Assembly (NCBI GenBank): GCA_963678675.1
Contig: OY783199.1
Span: 20,026,909 to 20,090,908, forward strand
Length of the DNA stretch: 64,000 bases
Reading direction: 5' to 3'
Source of the DNA: Xiphydria camelus
Taxonomy: Eukaryota; Arthropoda; Insecta; Hymenoptera; Xiphydriidae
Below the pieces are notes generated by a model. The model was not told the DNA's origin. It worked only from the letters and a program-made list of their open reading frames with translations, and ran no database searches. The translations under genes were made by a program, and so were the position numbers. Numbering within the stretch: the stretch's first letter is position 1; the number at the start of each line of letters is the position of its first letter. This document shows positions 23,972 through 34,725 of the stretch, in pieces.

Positions 23972-24767
23972 TGTAACTAGAGTTTTACTGCTTAGAACAA
24001 CTATAGAATATACATTTATTAACTTCAAATACATTCTCCCCTTAGTATATAGAATTATAGTTGGCGCAAAAATCGACTACGATTTCTGGTTAAATTATAG
24101 TTCTTTCAACCAGATTTTTCTCAGAGTACGATGTCGCAACAAATCCCGCATCCGTCTTCCGCCTCAATTGTCTCGCGTCGGATGCTGCGAACGTATCTCG
24201 AAACATCGCGTGGGATGCTTTAGACGAATTGTGCAAAAAATCGAACACTTAAAACGATCGGCGTCGGAGCGTCGCGACGCCCGAACGCGCCAGTGTTTCT
24301 CTTTTAATTTCCCTTTCATCCCCCTCTTCCTTCACCCTCACCACCGGCGCCCCCCCCCCCCTTCTGCTTCTACTTCTGCACGTAACTGCAGCCGCGAAGA
24401 CCCGGGTCACTATTACTATACTAATTACCCGCCAATTAGCGACTTACGTTTGTTTAACCGCGTTAATTAATGAACGTAAACATAAACTTCCCGCGACTAC
24501 TTGATTTCCATGTGAAGTCTTGGGCGGATGCGATTCCCTCCACGCTTCGTTACACCCGCCCGCGCGATCCGCTCCGACGATCCTTTCAAAGGATCCGCAT
24601 TCTTTCCTCCCGCGCGGCTGTGGCTCCCTTTACGCGCGAGCGTGTCAACGGTTAGCAAATTGTTCGGCGCCCTCGCGCAACGCGCGCACTTCCCGGTGCC
24701 CCGATTCGTGCGCGGCGCGTCACACGACGGTGATACTCAAGGAAACACCATCTTTTGTCTTTTCCAG
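23972..24767. other. stretch before the prospero exon
   Basis: Mixed, with a poly-C tract at 24350-24361 and CpG-rich DNA from 24.53 kb. The exon frame is open upstream to an ATG at 24520, but the extension is R/A/S-rich and does not resemble the conserved homeodomain start. Confidence 0.5.
24748..24767 (+). promoter_or_regulatory. pros: 3' splice site of the homeodomain-splitting intron
   Basis: Pyrimidine-rich tract running into cag, followed by the third base of an arginine codon. An upstream exon ending in ..TTC-AG before its donor would restore the conserved Phe-Arg-Glu-Phe-Tyr-Tyr stretch. The matching donor was not found in the 24.7 kb upstream, so it probably lies outside the window. 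Confidence 0.85.
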
Positions 24768-24912
24768 AGAGTTCTACTACATTCAGATGGAGAAATACGC
24801 GAGACAAGCCGTGTCCGAGGGCGTCAAGGACGCGGAACATCTTCGAGTCGGCGGTGACTCTGAAATTTATCGGGTACTCAACCTCCACTACAACCGCAAC
24901 AACCATATTGAG
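24768..24912 (+). CDS. pros: prospero, penultimate coding exon (homeodomain end and start of Prospero domain)
   Basis: Internal exon of the divergent homeodomain transcription factor Prospero/PROX1, a nuclear DNA-binding protein that switches neural precursors from self-renewal to differentiation. The acceptor is the AG at 24766-24767 after a pyrimidine tract (cttttgtcttttcc). The first base completes an arginine codon begun in the upstream exon (phase 2). The exon encodes [14 protein letters not shown], the end of the homeodomain recognition helix, then [20 protein letters not shown] and [14 protein letters not shown] of the Prospero domain. The donor is gag|gtatgg at 24912/24913, phase 0. 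The frame is intact and the match to the insect family is near perfect; the least conserved part is the [10 protein letters not shown] loop, where the family varies most. The first half of the homeodomain (LMFFWVRYP-type sequence) is not in this window, so the gene is partial here. Alternative acceptor AG at 24768-24769 is possible but would break the frame. Confidence 0.96.
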
Positions 24913-25917
24913 GTATGGGGTCCCCAGGTGCGCAAAATACGAGAACACGCACAACTAAAATTTTGATTTTCCTTTGAGTTCACTTTTTATCAGCAACGCA
25001 TGCGTCCGCTGCAGCGACGAACGCCTGATCGTCGGCTCGCGAAATAGTACAGTCAATCTGTCATAAAAGAAGGGGGTGGATACAAAAAAATTGGGGTAGG
25101 CTTGAATTTTTACTGTATTGTTTCTGGTGGTCAAAAAGATAAGATCCCAAGTTTCTCCGTATCACCACCTGTATCCTATCCAGAAAACATTTTTGGAATC
25201 GAGTTATCTCGTTTCTTATTCGTCGGAGGGAATAAAGTGTAAGGACAAAGATCGTAGAGCTCGAAATTCGCAACATTTTTTGTCCGAGGCCGAACTCTCT
25301 GTAGGCAGTCCCCAAAAAGATAGAAAGCGCCAAAATTTCCAAAAACTATAAACAATACACATGTTTGTAATAGGTTTTTTTTTCAAGATCTACAAGTTTT
25401 ACGAAAAAATTTCGGTTGAAATCAATTTTCGAAGGTCGAAATACGAAGAAACTGATTTTTGGAAACTTTGGCGCTCTCTATCTTCTCGGGAACTAACTAC
25501 AGAGTTCGGTCTTAGACAAAAAATATTGCAAATTTTATGCTGCACAATTTTTATCCTTACACTTATCTCCCTCTGATGAACGGGAAACGAGATAAATCGA
25601 TTTCAAAATTGTTGCCAAGACGGCGGTGAATGGATGCAGTTTGGTATACGGGAAATTAGGATTTTATCTTTTTGATCAAACAACATATTAAAGATTCAGC
25701 CCTACCCAACTTTTTTGATCTCAAATGACTTATCGACTGTACTAAAAGCCCGCTCGAATTTCCAGAGACTCCGTTCTCCCTCTCGCGCGCGTGGAGAACG
25801 AGATGGAAATCTACTCGAGGCGAGAGCTTTCGCACAGCCTGCTTTTTTTCACCGTCATTCGTCTCTCGAGCAGTCGCGTCGCGAACGATCCACCCTGACG
25901 TCCCACGGTCGTTTCAG
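24913..25917 (+). other. pros: last coding intron of prospero
   Basis: A 1,005 bp GT-AG intron at the conserved position before the VP of the terminal exon. Donor gtatgg, acceptor tcgtttcag. Unspliced, the reading frame would run 17 codons beyond glutamate and stop at 24964-24966, which would delete the C-terminal half of the Prospero domain. About 690 bp of the intron is a foldback transposon (25050-25739); only about 315 bp is unique sequence. Both splice sites and the likely branch region lie outside the transposon. Confidence 0.93.
25050..25739. mobile_element. foldback transposon in the last prospero intron, TA duplication
   Basis: CAGTCAATCTGTCAT on the left, ATGACTTATCGACTG on the right, TA on both sides, as for Tc1/mariner-type elements. 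The arms continue inward for about 300 bp each: ttggggtaggcttgaa / ttcagccctaccca, then GAGTTATCTCGTTTC..GG, then AGATAGAAAGCGCC / GGCGCTCTCTATCT. The centre is near 25390. No transposase remains. Confidence 0.8.
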
Positions 25918-26097
25918 GTCCCGGGGAACTTCAGGTACGTCGTCGAGCAGACGTTGAAGGAGTTCTTCAAGGCCATCCAGCTCGGCAAGGACTCGGAGCA
26001 GTCGTGGAAAAAGTCCATCTACAAGATAATCTCGCGGATGGACGACCCGGTGCCCGAGTACTTCAAGAGCCCGAACTTCCTCGAGCAGCTGGAGTGA
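25918..26097 (+). CDS. pros: prospero, terminal coding exon (C-terminal Prospero domain and stop)
   Basis: Last coding exon of Prospero. The acceptor is gtttcag ending at 25917. The exon starts in phase 0 with Val-Pro, exactly where the conserved E|VP junction of Prospero/PROX1 proteins falls. It encodes 59 residues beginning [20 protein letters not shown], continuing with [20 protein letters not shown] and ending [17 protein letters not shown], then TGA at 26095-26097. This is the family's hallmark C-terminus, which packs onto the homeodomain to form one structural unit and masks a nuclear export signal in the Drosophila protein. There is no frameshift or truncation and the length is as expected. 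Codon third positions are strongly G/C, unlike the AT-rich repeats nearby. The only uncertainty is the species. Confidence 0.98.
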   Translation, partial: VPGNFRYVVEQTLKEFFKAIQLGKDSEQSWKKSIYKIISRMDDPVPEYFKSPNFLEQLE

Positions 26098-26235
26098 GCG
26101 AGACCACGTTGGCCCTCGTGGTCCCGTTTCCCGCGTCCGTGGGCTACTACGACCGCGACGAAGGATCCTGCCTCGCGCGGGTAGAGCGCGCATCGGGCGC
26201 GGTATTCTTAGCAACATATCCAATACGGCCAGACG

Positions 26236-26241
26236 AATAAA
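26236..26241 (+). terminator. proximal poly(A) signal AATAAA
   Basis: First AATAAA after the prospero stop codon, 139 bases downstream. It could end a short 3' UTR isoform. There is no clear GT-rich element directly after it, so use is uncertain. Confidence 0.35.
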
Positions 26242-27622
26242 AGCACCCGGCGACCGAGTACCGTGGCACGGGCGCGCGGCGACAACGCGATCGGCGCGAC
26301 GACCGACGACCTCGGAGAGGATAGACGGCGGCGGCGGCGGCAGCGAAAACGAGGAGAGCGGCGACGACGACGTTCGCCGAACCGGCGCGCTGCGGGCGTC
26401 GATCACCTTCGTTGGACGGAGAGTGCGAGAGAGAAGGAAAGAGAGAGAGGCAAGGTTCTTTTAATCTTAAGCGATCCGGTATATCGAGCGACGTCGAGAG
26501 CGACGACTTCCGCCGTCGATACAGAGTTCCACGAAAGCAACTAAACCAAAAAAGTCGAACGAGACGGAGTGCTAGGGATAAAAGTGGATTGCGTGCAAGC
26601 GAGCGCATGGGAACGCGTGAGAGCGCGTGAGAGTGAAAGAGAGCGAGAGCGAAATTGACTTAGAGAGAAAATACCCGGAGCACACACAGTATCGAGTTTG
26701 TTTTGTCTGTTTGTTACCTAGTAATTCGTTACCACCTGTGACGATATAAGTTATTAAAAGCCAGGTTTAGTCTTACGCGTAATAGTGAAGTAAGTTGCAC
26801 GAGGACGGGACCGGATCGATGCCACTTGCGGAGAAGTAGACGAGGAAGCGACGAGACTCGACGAACAGATCCCGTCCGTTCTCATCCGGCTCCCGGGATC
26901 GACGAGAGAGAGGACCCATCCTACCCGCCTATCCTCGTGCGCGCGTATCGCTCGCTGCTCTGCTCCGAGCTTCGGGGGGATCCCCGCCACTCGACGTGTA
27001 CCGTGGATGACTGGCAGAGGTCGCCTCCGAGCCTCGCTCGGATTACGAACGAGAAAGTGAGAGGAATCGAGTCACGAGAGAGAAAGATGAGCGATTGGAG
27101 CGACCTGGGAGGAACGGCGTCTCGCCCTTCCTCCCACGTCGACACCACTTCGCGCGCACCGAGAGCGAAGAAGAAGCGATCGCGAAGCGAATCAAGAAAC
27201 GGAGGCCTAAGCGTTCGCGCCGGATGAGAATCGAAGGAAGAAACACGGTTGACCGGAACTTGGGTCCATTCGTCGTCCGTCGCGATCCCCGGCTCTGCAA
27301 GTGCTCCTTCGCGGTCGGGGCGTCGCGCGCGAGAGTCCTGCGGGCCGTGCGCGCCGCGGTAGGCGCGTACGTCGTGCGTGGTATGATATAGAGGCGGTTC
27401 AGAGTGAAGAGGAAAGGGAGAGAGAAACGCACGTGCGCGCGCAGAGAGGTGTACGTAGAGATAGATTTGATAGATTAGAAATTCGCCGGCTGCGCGCGCC
27501 CTGCACAAGATTTTCGGTCCAACGCACTATTTTCGAGAGAAGACTTCAAAATTTACCTTACAAAATGAATCCAGTGATACGAGAGCACTACGCGTAGGCT
27601 TAACGGACTTAGACACTTAAGG

Positions 27623-27630
27623 TGTACATA
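27623..27630 (+). promoter_or_regulatory. Pumilio-type motif TGTACATA (one of five)
   Basis: Exact TGTANATA match on the + strand, 1.5 kb after the prospero stop. Other exact matches between 26.1 and 50.1 kb are at 28751-28758, 33996-34003 (in the arm of a hairpin), 45872-45879 and 49213-49220. By chance one would expect about 1.5 to 2 in this length, so the excess is mild. Confidence 0.3.
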
Positions 27631-28339
27631 GAGATCTTGTATAGGCGGGTGACGTTCGGGGAGACGGAACAAAATTCGTGTGAGAATCGGGAGAGGTGTG
27701 TTTGATTGCGCGAGTGGCTGTACGGATGTCGAGGAGAGGGTGAGAATGAACGAAGAGAGAGAAAAAGCAGCGCGAAAGTGGAGGGCCTTCCGCGCGACGA
27801 AAAGAGAAATCGTGGGGCGCCGCTCGCGAGTGACTGCGATATTTCCGTCGAAAGCGTGTCGATACTCTCTTTTCTTTCTCTAAAAAAAATAGAGGGAACG
27901 TGGGAACGCGAGTACGCGCGCTGTTTAACCAAAAAGAGAGGCGAGAGGCGTAATGGTACTGTTATAAATACGAGTTTTGCAAATATGAGAATGTGGAGCG
28001 TGAACGGGGGAAGCGTGTTGCGAGGCCGGGAGGAAGAAAGACGAATACCTGCCGTTCTTTTTTTCTTTCGTTTCTTTTCGTCCACTAGATTATAGGGAGG
28101 TGCAGAGGGACGAATGACTTCCAGCGTGGGATGACTGTCGGAGAATCGCGCGTACCGAATAGGCAAAACAAAGAGGAATAACGGGCGAACGACGCGTTAC
28201 CATACACGTACGCGATTATATAAATAGCGGATAAATAGTTAAGGGGTTAGGCTAGTCGCAGAGACGGGAGTACACGAAGCAACAAAAGAGGAAGAAGTAC
28301 TGGCGGCGTCCTGAGTGATGATGAACGGGGGGAGAAGAG

Positions 28340-28345
28340 AATAAA
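28340..28345 (+). terminator. candidate poly(A) signal AATAAA
   Basis: AATAAA in a purine-rich stretch about 2.2 kb after the prospero stop. It is followed by an AT-rich tract of alternating TA near 28380-28450. A plausible mid-length 3' end. Confidence 0.3.
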
Positions 28346-28859
28346 TAATGTTGCGGTAACTAGGCGCGCGGGTACATATTATATAGAGTAGATTATATAT
28401 ATACATATATAATTATATATATACACATATATATAAATATATATTATACATCTAAAGTGATGACGACGACGACGCGGCGAAAACGAACGAACGCGTGGGC
28501 GTGCGCGCGTTCCATTCCACTTTACACCCCACACGATTGCGCGCGCGTCTGCACACTCAGCGGCGCGGCGCACCACGACACGCGGGGCGCGCTGCTCGCC
28601 AAAAAGTGTCGGGGGTTTCGAGGGCTCGACTCTCGGTCGTCCTCGCCACTTACCGGCAGACACGCGCGCGTGCACATAGTACGTACGTCGGTACGGGGGC
28701 GCACGCTCGCGCGCGGGCGAACAAACGCGCGTTCGTCGCGGGAAACACCCTGTAGATAGACTATACCAGACTATAATTATTATACATACTTCGGGTGGTA
28801 GCAAGTCCTCATAATTTTACCTCTACTTACCTTATTACACTACAATTACTCTCGCTGCT

Positions 28860-28916
28860 ATGATTATCATTATTCTTATTATTATTATTATCATTACTCT
28901 TATTATTATTACCATT
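28860..28916 (+). repeat. (TTA)n-like tract
   Basis: Degenerate ATT/TTA triplets, AT-rich and U-rich if transcribed. A similar tract is at 48380-48600. Confidence 0.85.
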
Positions 28917-31234
28917 GTCGTCACGATTTCTTATCATTAATTTTGTATTACTCCCAGCACCGCAGTCCCTCGTGTCGCGAATTGCGACACGTCGAGCTCC
29001 ACTTTCCCTCCCTCCGCATCCGCATGGTTAACAGACGCGGAAGGTCAGACTTCCACGGCGTTCATTCGTTCCCTCCCGCCGCTTTGTACTCGTTTGACGA
29101 CACCATCGGAAGGCGAGGGTCGATCCTCTGGTTTTCGTCTCGTCCAAACCGTACGAGCGTCGTTCCACCCCTTTCCGCTCCGCGGCAGCGTTATACGCTG
29201 CTCAACTACCACCTGACCACCTGACCTCCGATACCTCTCTCCTACCTCCGTTTAGCCACCCTGTATTTTAGTTATTACAATTATTAATCACGATCGTCGC
29301 CGCTACTATTGCGACGATCGTCGCTAGATTATTATTATAACGCAGTACACACACACTTTTTTGCAAGCGGTGAGTCTTAACCTAGTCACGAGTCACTATT
29401 TTTTAATTGAGCGATCGATTTATTGATTATTATTTTATTTATTATTCACGCCAATAAAAATGGGAGACATTGAACCACTTCAGTTGTCGCGTTGTCCCGC
29501 CTCCCCACACTGCACCTTTTGGTTTCCGGCTTTTGTCGACCACCCTCCCCCTCTCACTTATAGCCGATGCTTCGCAGGAAGGAAGATCCTTCGCCGTCTT
29601 TCCGACCCTTTCGTTGCTCCGTTTCACAACCGCCACCCGCTCTCGACTGTCGACTTGGCCTACCTCAGCGGGGGATGTGCCAGAATATTTTCAAATTTTC
29701 ACGCGGGGAGAGGGGAAACCCCGTCGTACCGCGGCGCGCCCGAAAGATCGCGCGAGACGCGACGTCGAAATTCGCCATTTCGCGGTATAGGAATTCACTG
29801 TTGGGCTCGGATGGTCTTCCTTGTAAAGGACGGAGGGAGGGCTGAGGGAAATTCTAAAATTCGTATACTCTTGACTGCTCTGCAGTTCGCCTATAACGCG
29901 GCAGCCGCGTGCCGCGGACAGCATTGGCCTAAATTTTTGGTCTAAGCGTGTAAATTGTCTAAAAAAATGTCCAAACGGGGCGGTCGAACAACCCCCGAAA
30001 ACAGAGTGCGTCGGTAAAGATGAAATACAGAGATCGCGCGCGATCTTTCGGGCGCTCATCGGCGACGGTTTCTCTCATTCTCGCCGACGGACAGGATTGC
30101 GTATATCCTTTTTTTTTCATTCGACTCGAGTCCCTCTGATCGGCGACGATTAATTGCGCGTTTGTGCGAGAGAAAAATTGCGAGAGTGAGAGAATGCGAA
30201 TGAAGCGAAAGTGAGTGAAAATGCGATAGCTGTGGTTTGAAAGGAACTCGAAACTTCGTCGCAGAATCGCTTTCGGATGGAACGAACGGGATGCATCCTT
30301 TCTTTTCGAATCGTAGTCTGAAACCGAACGGCTCGATTCCGAGCCGACGCGCGAGGAACGCCTAACGGGGAAGTTTGTGATACGAGAGGAGTAATCTGGG
30401 TAATCATTCTCGAGCCACCGTACGACGGCGAACGTTACAATCCGCAATGGCCCGGAAATCGTCAGACGATCGTCGTCGGGTCGGCCGAACATTTTTCGAG
30501 CACTGCAAAACGGAACGACAAATTCCGCGATCGCTTCGAAACGATTAATCCGCCCGCCGCGACGATACGTACACGTCGCGTCGCTTCGAATCGCGCCTAT
30601 ATTACCAACGTACCTATATCGAAAAGCGGGCGACTTTAAATCCGAGAACTCGGCCAAGCGAGACTTCGATGCCCCTGCAAACTAATAGTCGTTCCCCAGC
30701 CGGAACGTTATATCGATCGCTGGATCCGACGGCCTACGGGGGAGCCCCCCTCGACGAGCGCGCTCCCTCGACTGTCCGTCCGTTTGTTCTCTGGAAGTTT
30801 GATCGCCGATTGAAAGTGACGCGGACGCTGGAAACGCCTAGTTTCAACTCCGTCGAGGAGAAACGTCGGTGAGCGCTCCTCTGGTGCCCGATCTTCGCCG
30901 AGATGCTCCACGGAGTCATCCGGTCGATGAACGCGGCGAGAGAGCAAGTGCACTTCCGCCCCCCGATCGAATCGGGGAGGAAGAAAAGATCCTTGCTCGC
31001 GAGCTGTCGACGACGCGCGATGCGAAGAGATTTTCTGGAAGGAAGGAAGGACCGTAAGGAAGGACGGAGTCGCGTGATGATCGATGCGCTCGTCCCTGGA
31101 AAGAGACTGGAATCCTCAGAGATATTGCACCGTCGTGCAATGAAAACAGAGAGGGAGATAGAGAGACGGAGAAGGGGGAACCCGTGTGCGATCTATCGAG
31201 GTAAACGATCGATCGATTCACTGTGCATATCCGC

Positions 31235-31235
<1 letters not shown>

Positions 31236-31268
<33 letters not shown>
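31236..31268 (+). repeat. (CAG)11 microsatellite
   Basis: Eleven perfect CAG units. The frame reading CAG as Gln is closed soon after (CAG-CAG-ACG-TAA), and no coding context surrounds it. Confidence 0.97.
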
Positions 31269-31269
<1 letters not shown>

Positions 31270-32199
31270 CGTAAAAAAGTGTAATGAGCATGACGAATAT
31301 ATACCTAAAGCGCGTATAAAAAAAAAGTAACGTCAAAAATACCAAGATTAAGTGATAGTATCTAACGTTAAACTTGTCAAGCTATTGAATTATATTACGA
31401 TTTAATCCGATTGACGGGAGGAGGAAAAAGAAGCAACTAATTACCTTAAATATTAACTAATTATCAATTATCGAGTTTAATTAAATGATAAAAGGTATCG
31501 TAAAAAATTGGGTTTTAAAGAATTTCGCAACTATTAGGGAGTTATACGTAGGTATGTAAATTGTGTGGCGTGATGAGAAAGAGAGGGGTCGACTCTTTTC
31601 TGTTTTCCGTAATCGCGTAGGAGTAGAGGAGAGGTTTTCGAGGGCGAGCGAGAGAGTGAGAGAGGCGGGGAGAGGAGAGCGTGACTGCGAAGGAAGTAAA
31701 TGCGCGAGCGAGTGAGAGTGCGCGCGCGACAGTGCCACGAGGGGGAGACGAGAGCGTGAATGAGTGCATTTGAGGAGGAGGAGGATACAAATTTTCACGC
31801 GAAATCGCGTTCGTCCGCCAACTGATTGTTGACACCGAGTGAGTAAATTTTCTGTGTGATATAGCTCGTACGCGTTTATTGTGTAAGCCTACAGTGGGTA
31901 AGGGATAATGGTGCAGCGATGTTCAGACACGTGCAGGGCTATATCGACCTTCGATCCGTGAGGTTGTCACGCGACTTCTTCGTTTCTCTTGCTTTTCTAC
32001 CGATCGTTCCTCAACGCGAGAAACGATCCTATTGTGACATATCAAGTTCGTATTGAGATCCTTATACTTTGATATATTGGGTTACAGATCGTCCCCGCAG
32101 AGTCTGTCGATTACTCCAGCTCTCCGGGGCTTTTTCGCGATTAAGGCCATTACACGTAAATTGTCGTAAGCGTAAGGATTAACCAATTAGGAACATTAT

Positions 32200-32674
32200 C
32201 ACGGAGACAAGTTTGTGGTAACCACTCTAACAATCCATATGGTAAGATTGAATTATTGCGGCATGACGTTCTGTACCATAAATATGTTGATATTTACTAT
32301 AAGTATAGCAAGCGTAACAATACTTATAGTAAATATCGGCATATTTAAGGTACTGAACGTCACATGCCGTACACAGAAGAAAAGAATTAATTGAATCTAC
32401 TAAAAATTACTCGCAGAATTTTAAGTAATTATTTATTTAGATCAATTTGATCTTTTTTCATATTGATTGAATATTTCTTCCTTGGAATCACATAATATTC
32501 CACATGATTATATGGAAGAGATAATTGATGCATTAAAAAATATCATTGATATGAATAAATAATTATTTACGACCCCGCGAGTAATTTTCGGTAGATCTAA
32601 TTAATTCCTTTTCTCCGAGCATTAATTCAATCTCACCACATGGATTGTGAGAGTGGTTACCACTTTTCTCTGTA
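32200..32674. mobile_element. palindromic MITE host with nested copy, flanks AT
   Basis: CACGGAGACAAG-type left end, TTTTCTCTGTA right end, AT on both sides. Inverted arms GTGGTAACCACTCT-AACAATCCATATGG and the mirror at 32630-32660. A second inverted pair (GCGGCATGACGTTCTGTACC / GGTACTGAACGTCACATGCC) surrounds a short centre at 32310. The MITE at 32372-32619 is inserted in the right half. Confidence 0.7.
32372..32619 (-). mobile_element. nested MITE, second copy of 15125-15376
   Basis: CACAGAAGAAAAGAATTAATT to AATTCCTTTTCTCCGAG. The internal gatcttttttcatattgatt matches the inverse of 15125-15376. Confidence 0.7.
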
Positions 32675-33952
32675 ATCCTTGTGGAATTATGCTTACGGCA
32701 CAAGATGGCATCCTTACGAAAGCTTTCTGATTGGCGAATCTTTATGCTTTTGCTTACGCAAATTTACGTATCTTTACATGTATCGCATCGCCGGATGGGA
32801 CATGTGTTTTGTCGTATTCTTTTTTTTTATTGTTTTTTTTCTCGACAACGTATCGTTCGAACGAAGGCGACCGAGTGGCGTTTATTTATCACGCTCCACA
32901 GTCCCTCTCCAAAAGGGACCGCGCGCACAATTCCTCCGGAACGAAACACCGTCTTACTTTATCCACAAATTTTCACCGGGGCGAGCAGTCGATACTCCTG
33001 CTCACCGAGTCTTCCATACACACGCTAACGTTGACACTTTGCATTGTTGTATTTCCGCAAAATTCCAGTTCCAAATTCTTCCGCTCCGCGACGTGGAACA
33101 GTTAACCGTTCCCCGTTTCACCTTTTTATCTACGAGAGGGAGAAAGCACCTCCAAAATTTTTGCCGTTCAACCGACACCGTTCTACGAGAATGCCGTCGA
33201 TACTCCGGCCCTCGGAAAACGCATCAAACTAGTTCGACGGATCGCGCGATTTTGCGGAAATACTCGTCGTTTTCCGATAGAACCACTCGGCGCCTTCGTT
33301 TCTTTCGATACGACCTCGCTGACAAGCATTTCGAAATTAGTCCTCATCCGAGCATCTCTCGAAGCGAGAGACCATTTTCTCGCGTGTGCACCCTCGCGAG
33401 AGTCCGAGGCGAGGGCTCAAGGGACCTCGGAAAAGCGGGGGCGTTTGACGGAAGGGAAATAATGATGTGGATGGTGCGTATAGGGAGCCAAGTGTCCTTC
33501 ATGCGACCGGCGTTCGAGCCAAAGATCTCGCGATCTCGCCAGAGGAAGAACGCGCGGAAGACGCATTTTTTTTCGTCGAGGAAAACCGACGACGCGATTT
33601 CGAACCGAGTTCGGAGCCACGGGCAAGGGACGTTCGGCGCAAACCGATCCTAGAAGTGCGAGAGTGGGCGGGGAGAGAGAGAGAGAGACAGAGTAAAGAG
33701 GAAACAAATTATATAGAGGAGAGAGAGAGATAGCCGGCCTCCTTGATTACCGGGAGATCCGCGTATATTATTTAAAGGAAGACGACTAGTAGGAGATAAA
33801 TAAAATTAAGGAGCGGCGCAACGGAGAATAAAAGAAGGGAGAGATCCTACCGATCACATGCAGAAAGCAGACGAGAAAAAATCCGTAAACCGTGTGAACG
33901 AAAGAAGAGAACGCAGAAATTCGTTCGCTCCCTTTTCCGCGCGGGGCGAGAG

Positions 33953-34027
33953 CTGCCCTGCTAAGACAAGAAGTCGTATCTGCAATAGGACCTATTGTAG
34001 ATACGACTTCCTGTCTTAGCAGGGCAG
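33953..34027. repeat. near-perfect 75-bp hairpin (37-bp arms, 1-base centre)
   Basis: Arms 33953-33989 and 33991-34027 pair except at two positions: CTGCCCTGCTAAGAC-A/G-AGAAGTCGTATCT.. The base between them is A33990. Inside the candidate 3' UTR. It could be a tiny foldback element, a recent inverted duplication or a structured RNA. The loop is too short for a canonical miRNA precursor. Confidence 0.9.
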
Positions 34028-34374
34028 AGAGTATTGGACGACGCTGGAGTTAGAGCGGCCAAAGTGGTTACGGCCCGACATGTGTCCGCCGCCGCACAAT
34101 AGGGCAGGACGCACTTTTAATGTTCAAAAGTCGCTGCAGTCTTCGTTACTTATCCGATTTCAAACATTTTTTTATACCTAATCAGCATTTGATTTGGAAC
34201 AAACATAAGAGAGCTGATTTTTTATTTTATTGCTTCCATTCTCACTGTAAATCCAATATGGCGTAAAAATCATATATTCAATATTTGTGCGTCAAGTTTG
34301 ATATATATACCTAACGGTCCTTGACGTCACTGATTATGAATCCGTTGTTAAAATAACTAAATTCGATGTCCTCG

Positions 34375-34725
34375 TGAAAAAAACATTCATATTTTTAAAT
34401 TAACTTTGTAATTTATACACACATTTAACCCTAGAATGCTAAGGCACGTCAATTTTACGTACTGGTTACAAGTAATAACAGCATGCCGTTAGTGTTCTAC
34501 GGTTAATATTACGCGATAAAGAAAATATCAGAAAAAATAATTATTCGCAAAGCTAGTGCGAGAGAGATAGGCTTACAACGCAATGACGTAGCTGTATTTC
34601 AAAATGTCATTTTCCAGCTCAAAGAAGGCCGAAGATGAAAAAACGAAAAAATACGGGGTAAATAATTTTGTCTACATTTTTCAAAGCTGTGATAAAAAAA
34701 ATTGTCAAAAAACCAAATTCAAATT
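34375..34725 (+). repeat. family Q, copy 2 of 4
   Basis: Shares agaaaaaataattattcgca, gtcattttccagctcaaa and ggccgaagatgaaaaa with the other copies. It is split by a TTAA-flanked MITE and lacks the aagacgcactt block. Confidence 0.8.
34429..34502. mobile_element. 74-bp piggyBac-type MITE, TTAA duplication
   Basis: Termini CCCTAGAATGCTAA and TTAGTGTTCTACGG, bordered by TTAA at 34425-34428 and 34503-34506. The CCCTAGA start and TTAA target are hallmarks of the piggyBac superfamily. The other family Q copies lack it, giving an empty site. Confidence 0.75.

Noticed and set aside
31236..31268. CAG repeat as a polyglutamine exon of prospero
   Set aside because: It lies 5 kb after the stop codon, and the Gln frame ends at once after the repeat.
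32679..33653. 324-codon open frame on the + strand
   Set aside because: No domain, and other frames are open in parallel. It starts just after a MITE, and its Phe-rich start reads through T runs. Worth a database search but not supportable.
33953..34027. Hairpin as a microRNA precursor
   Set aside because: The centre is a single base, so there is no loop of normal size; kept only as a structured repeat.
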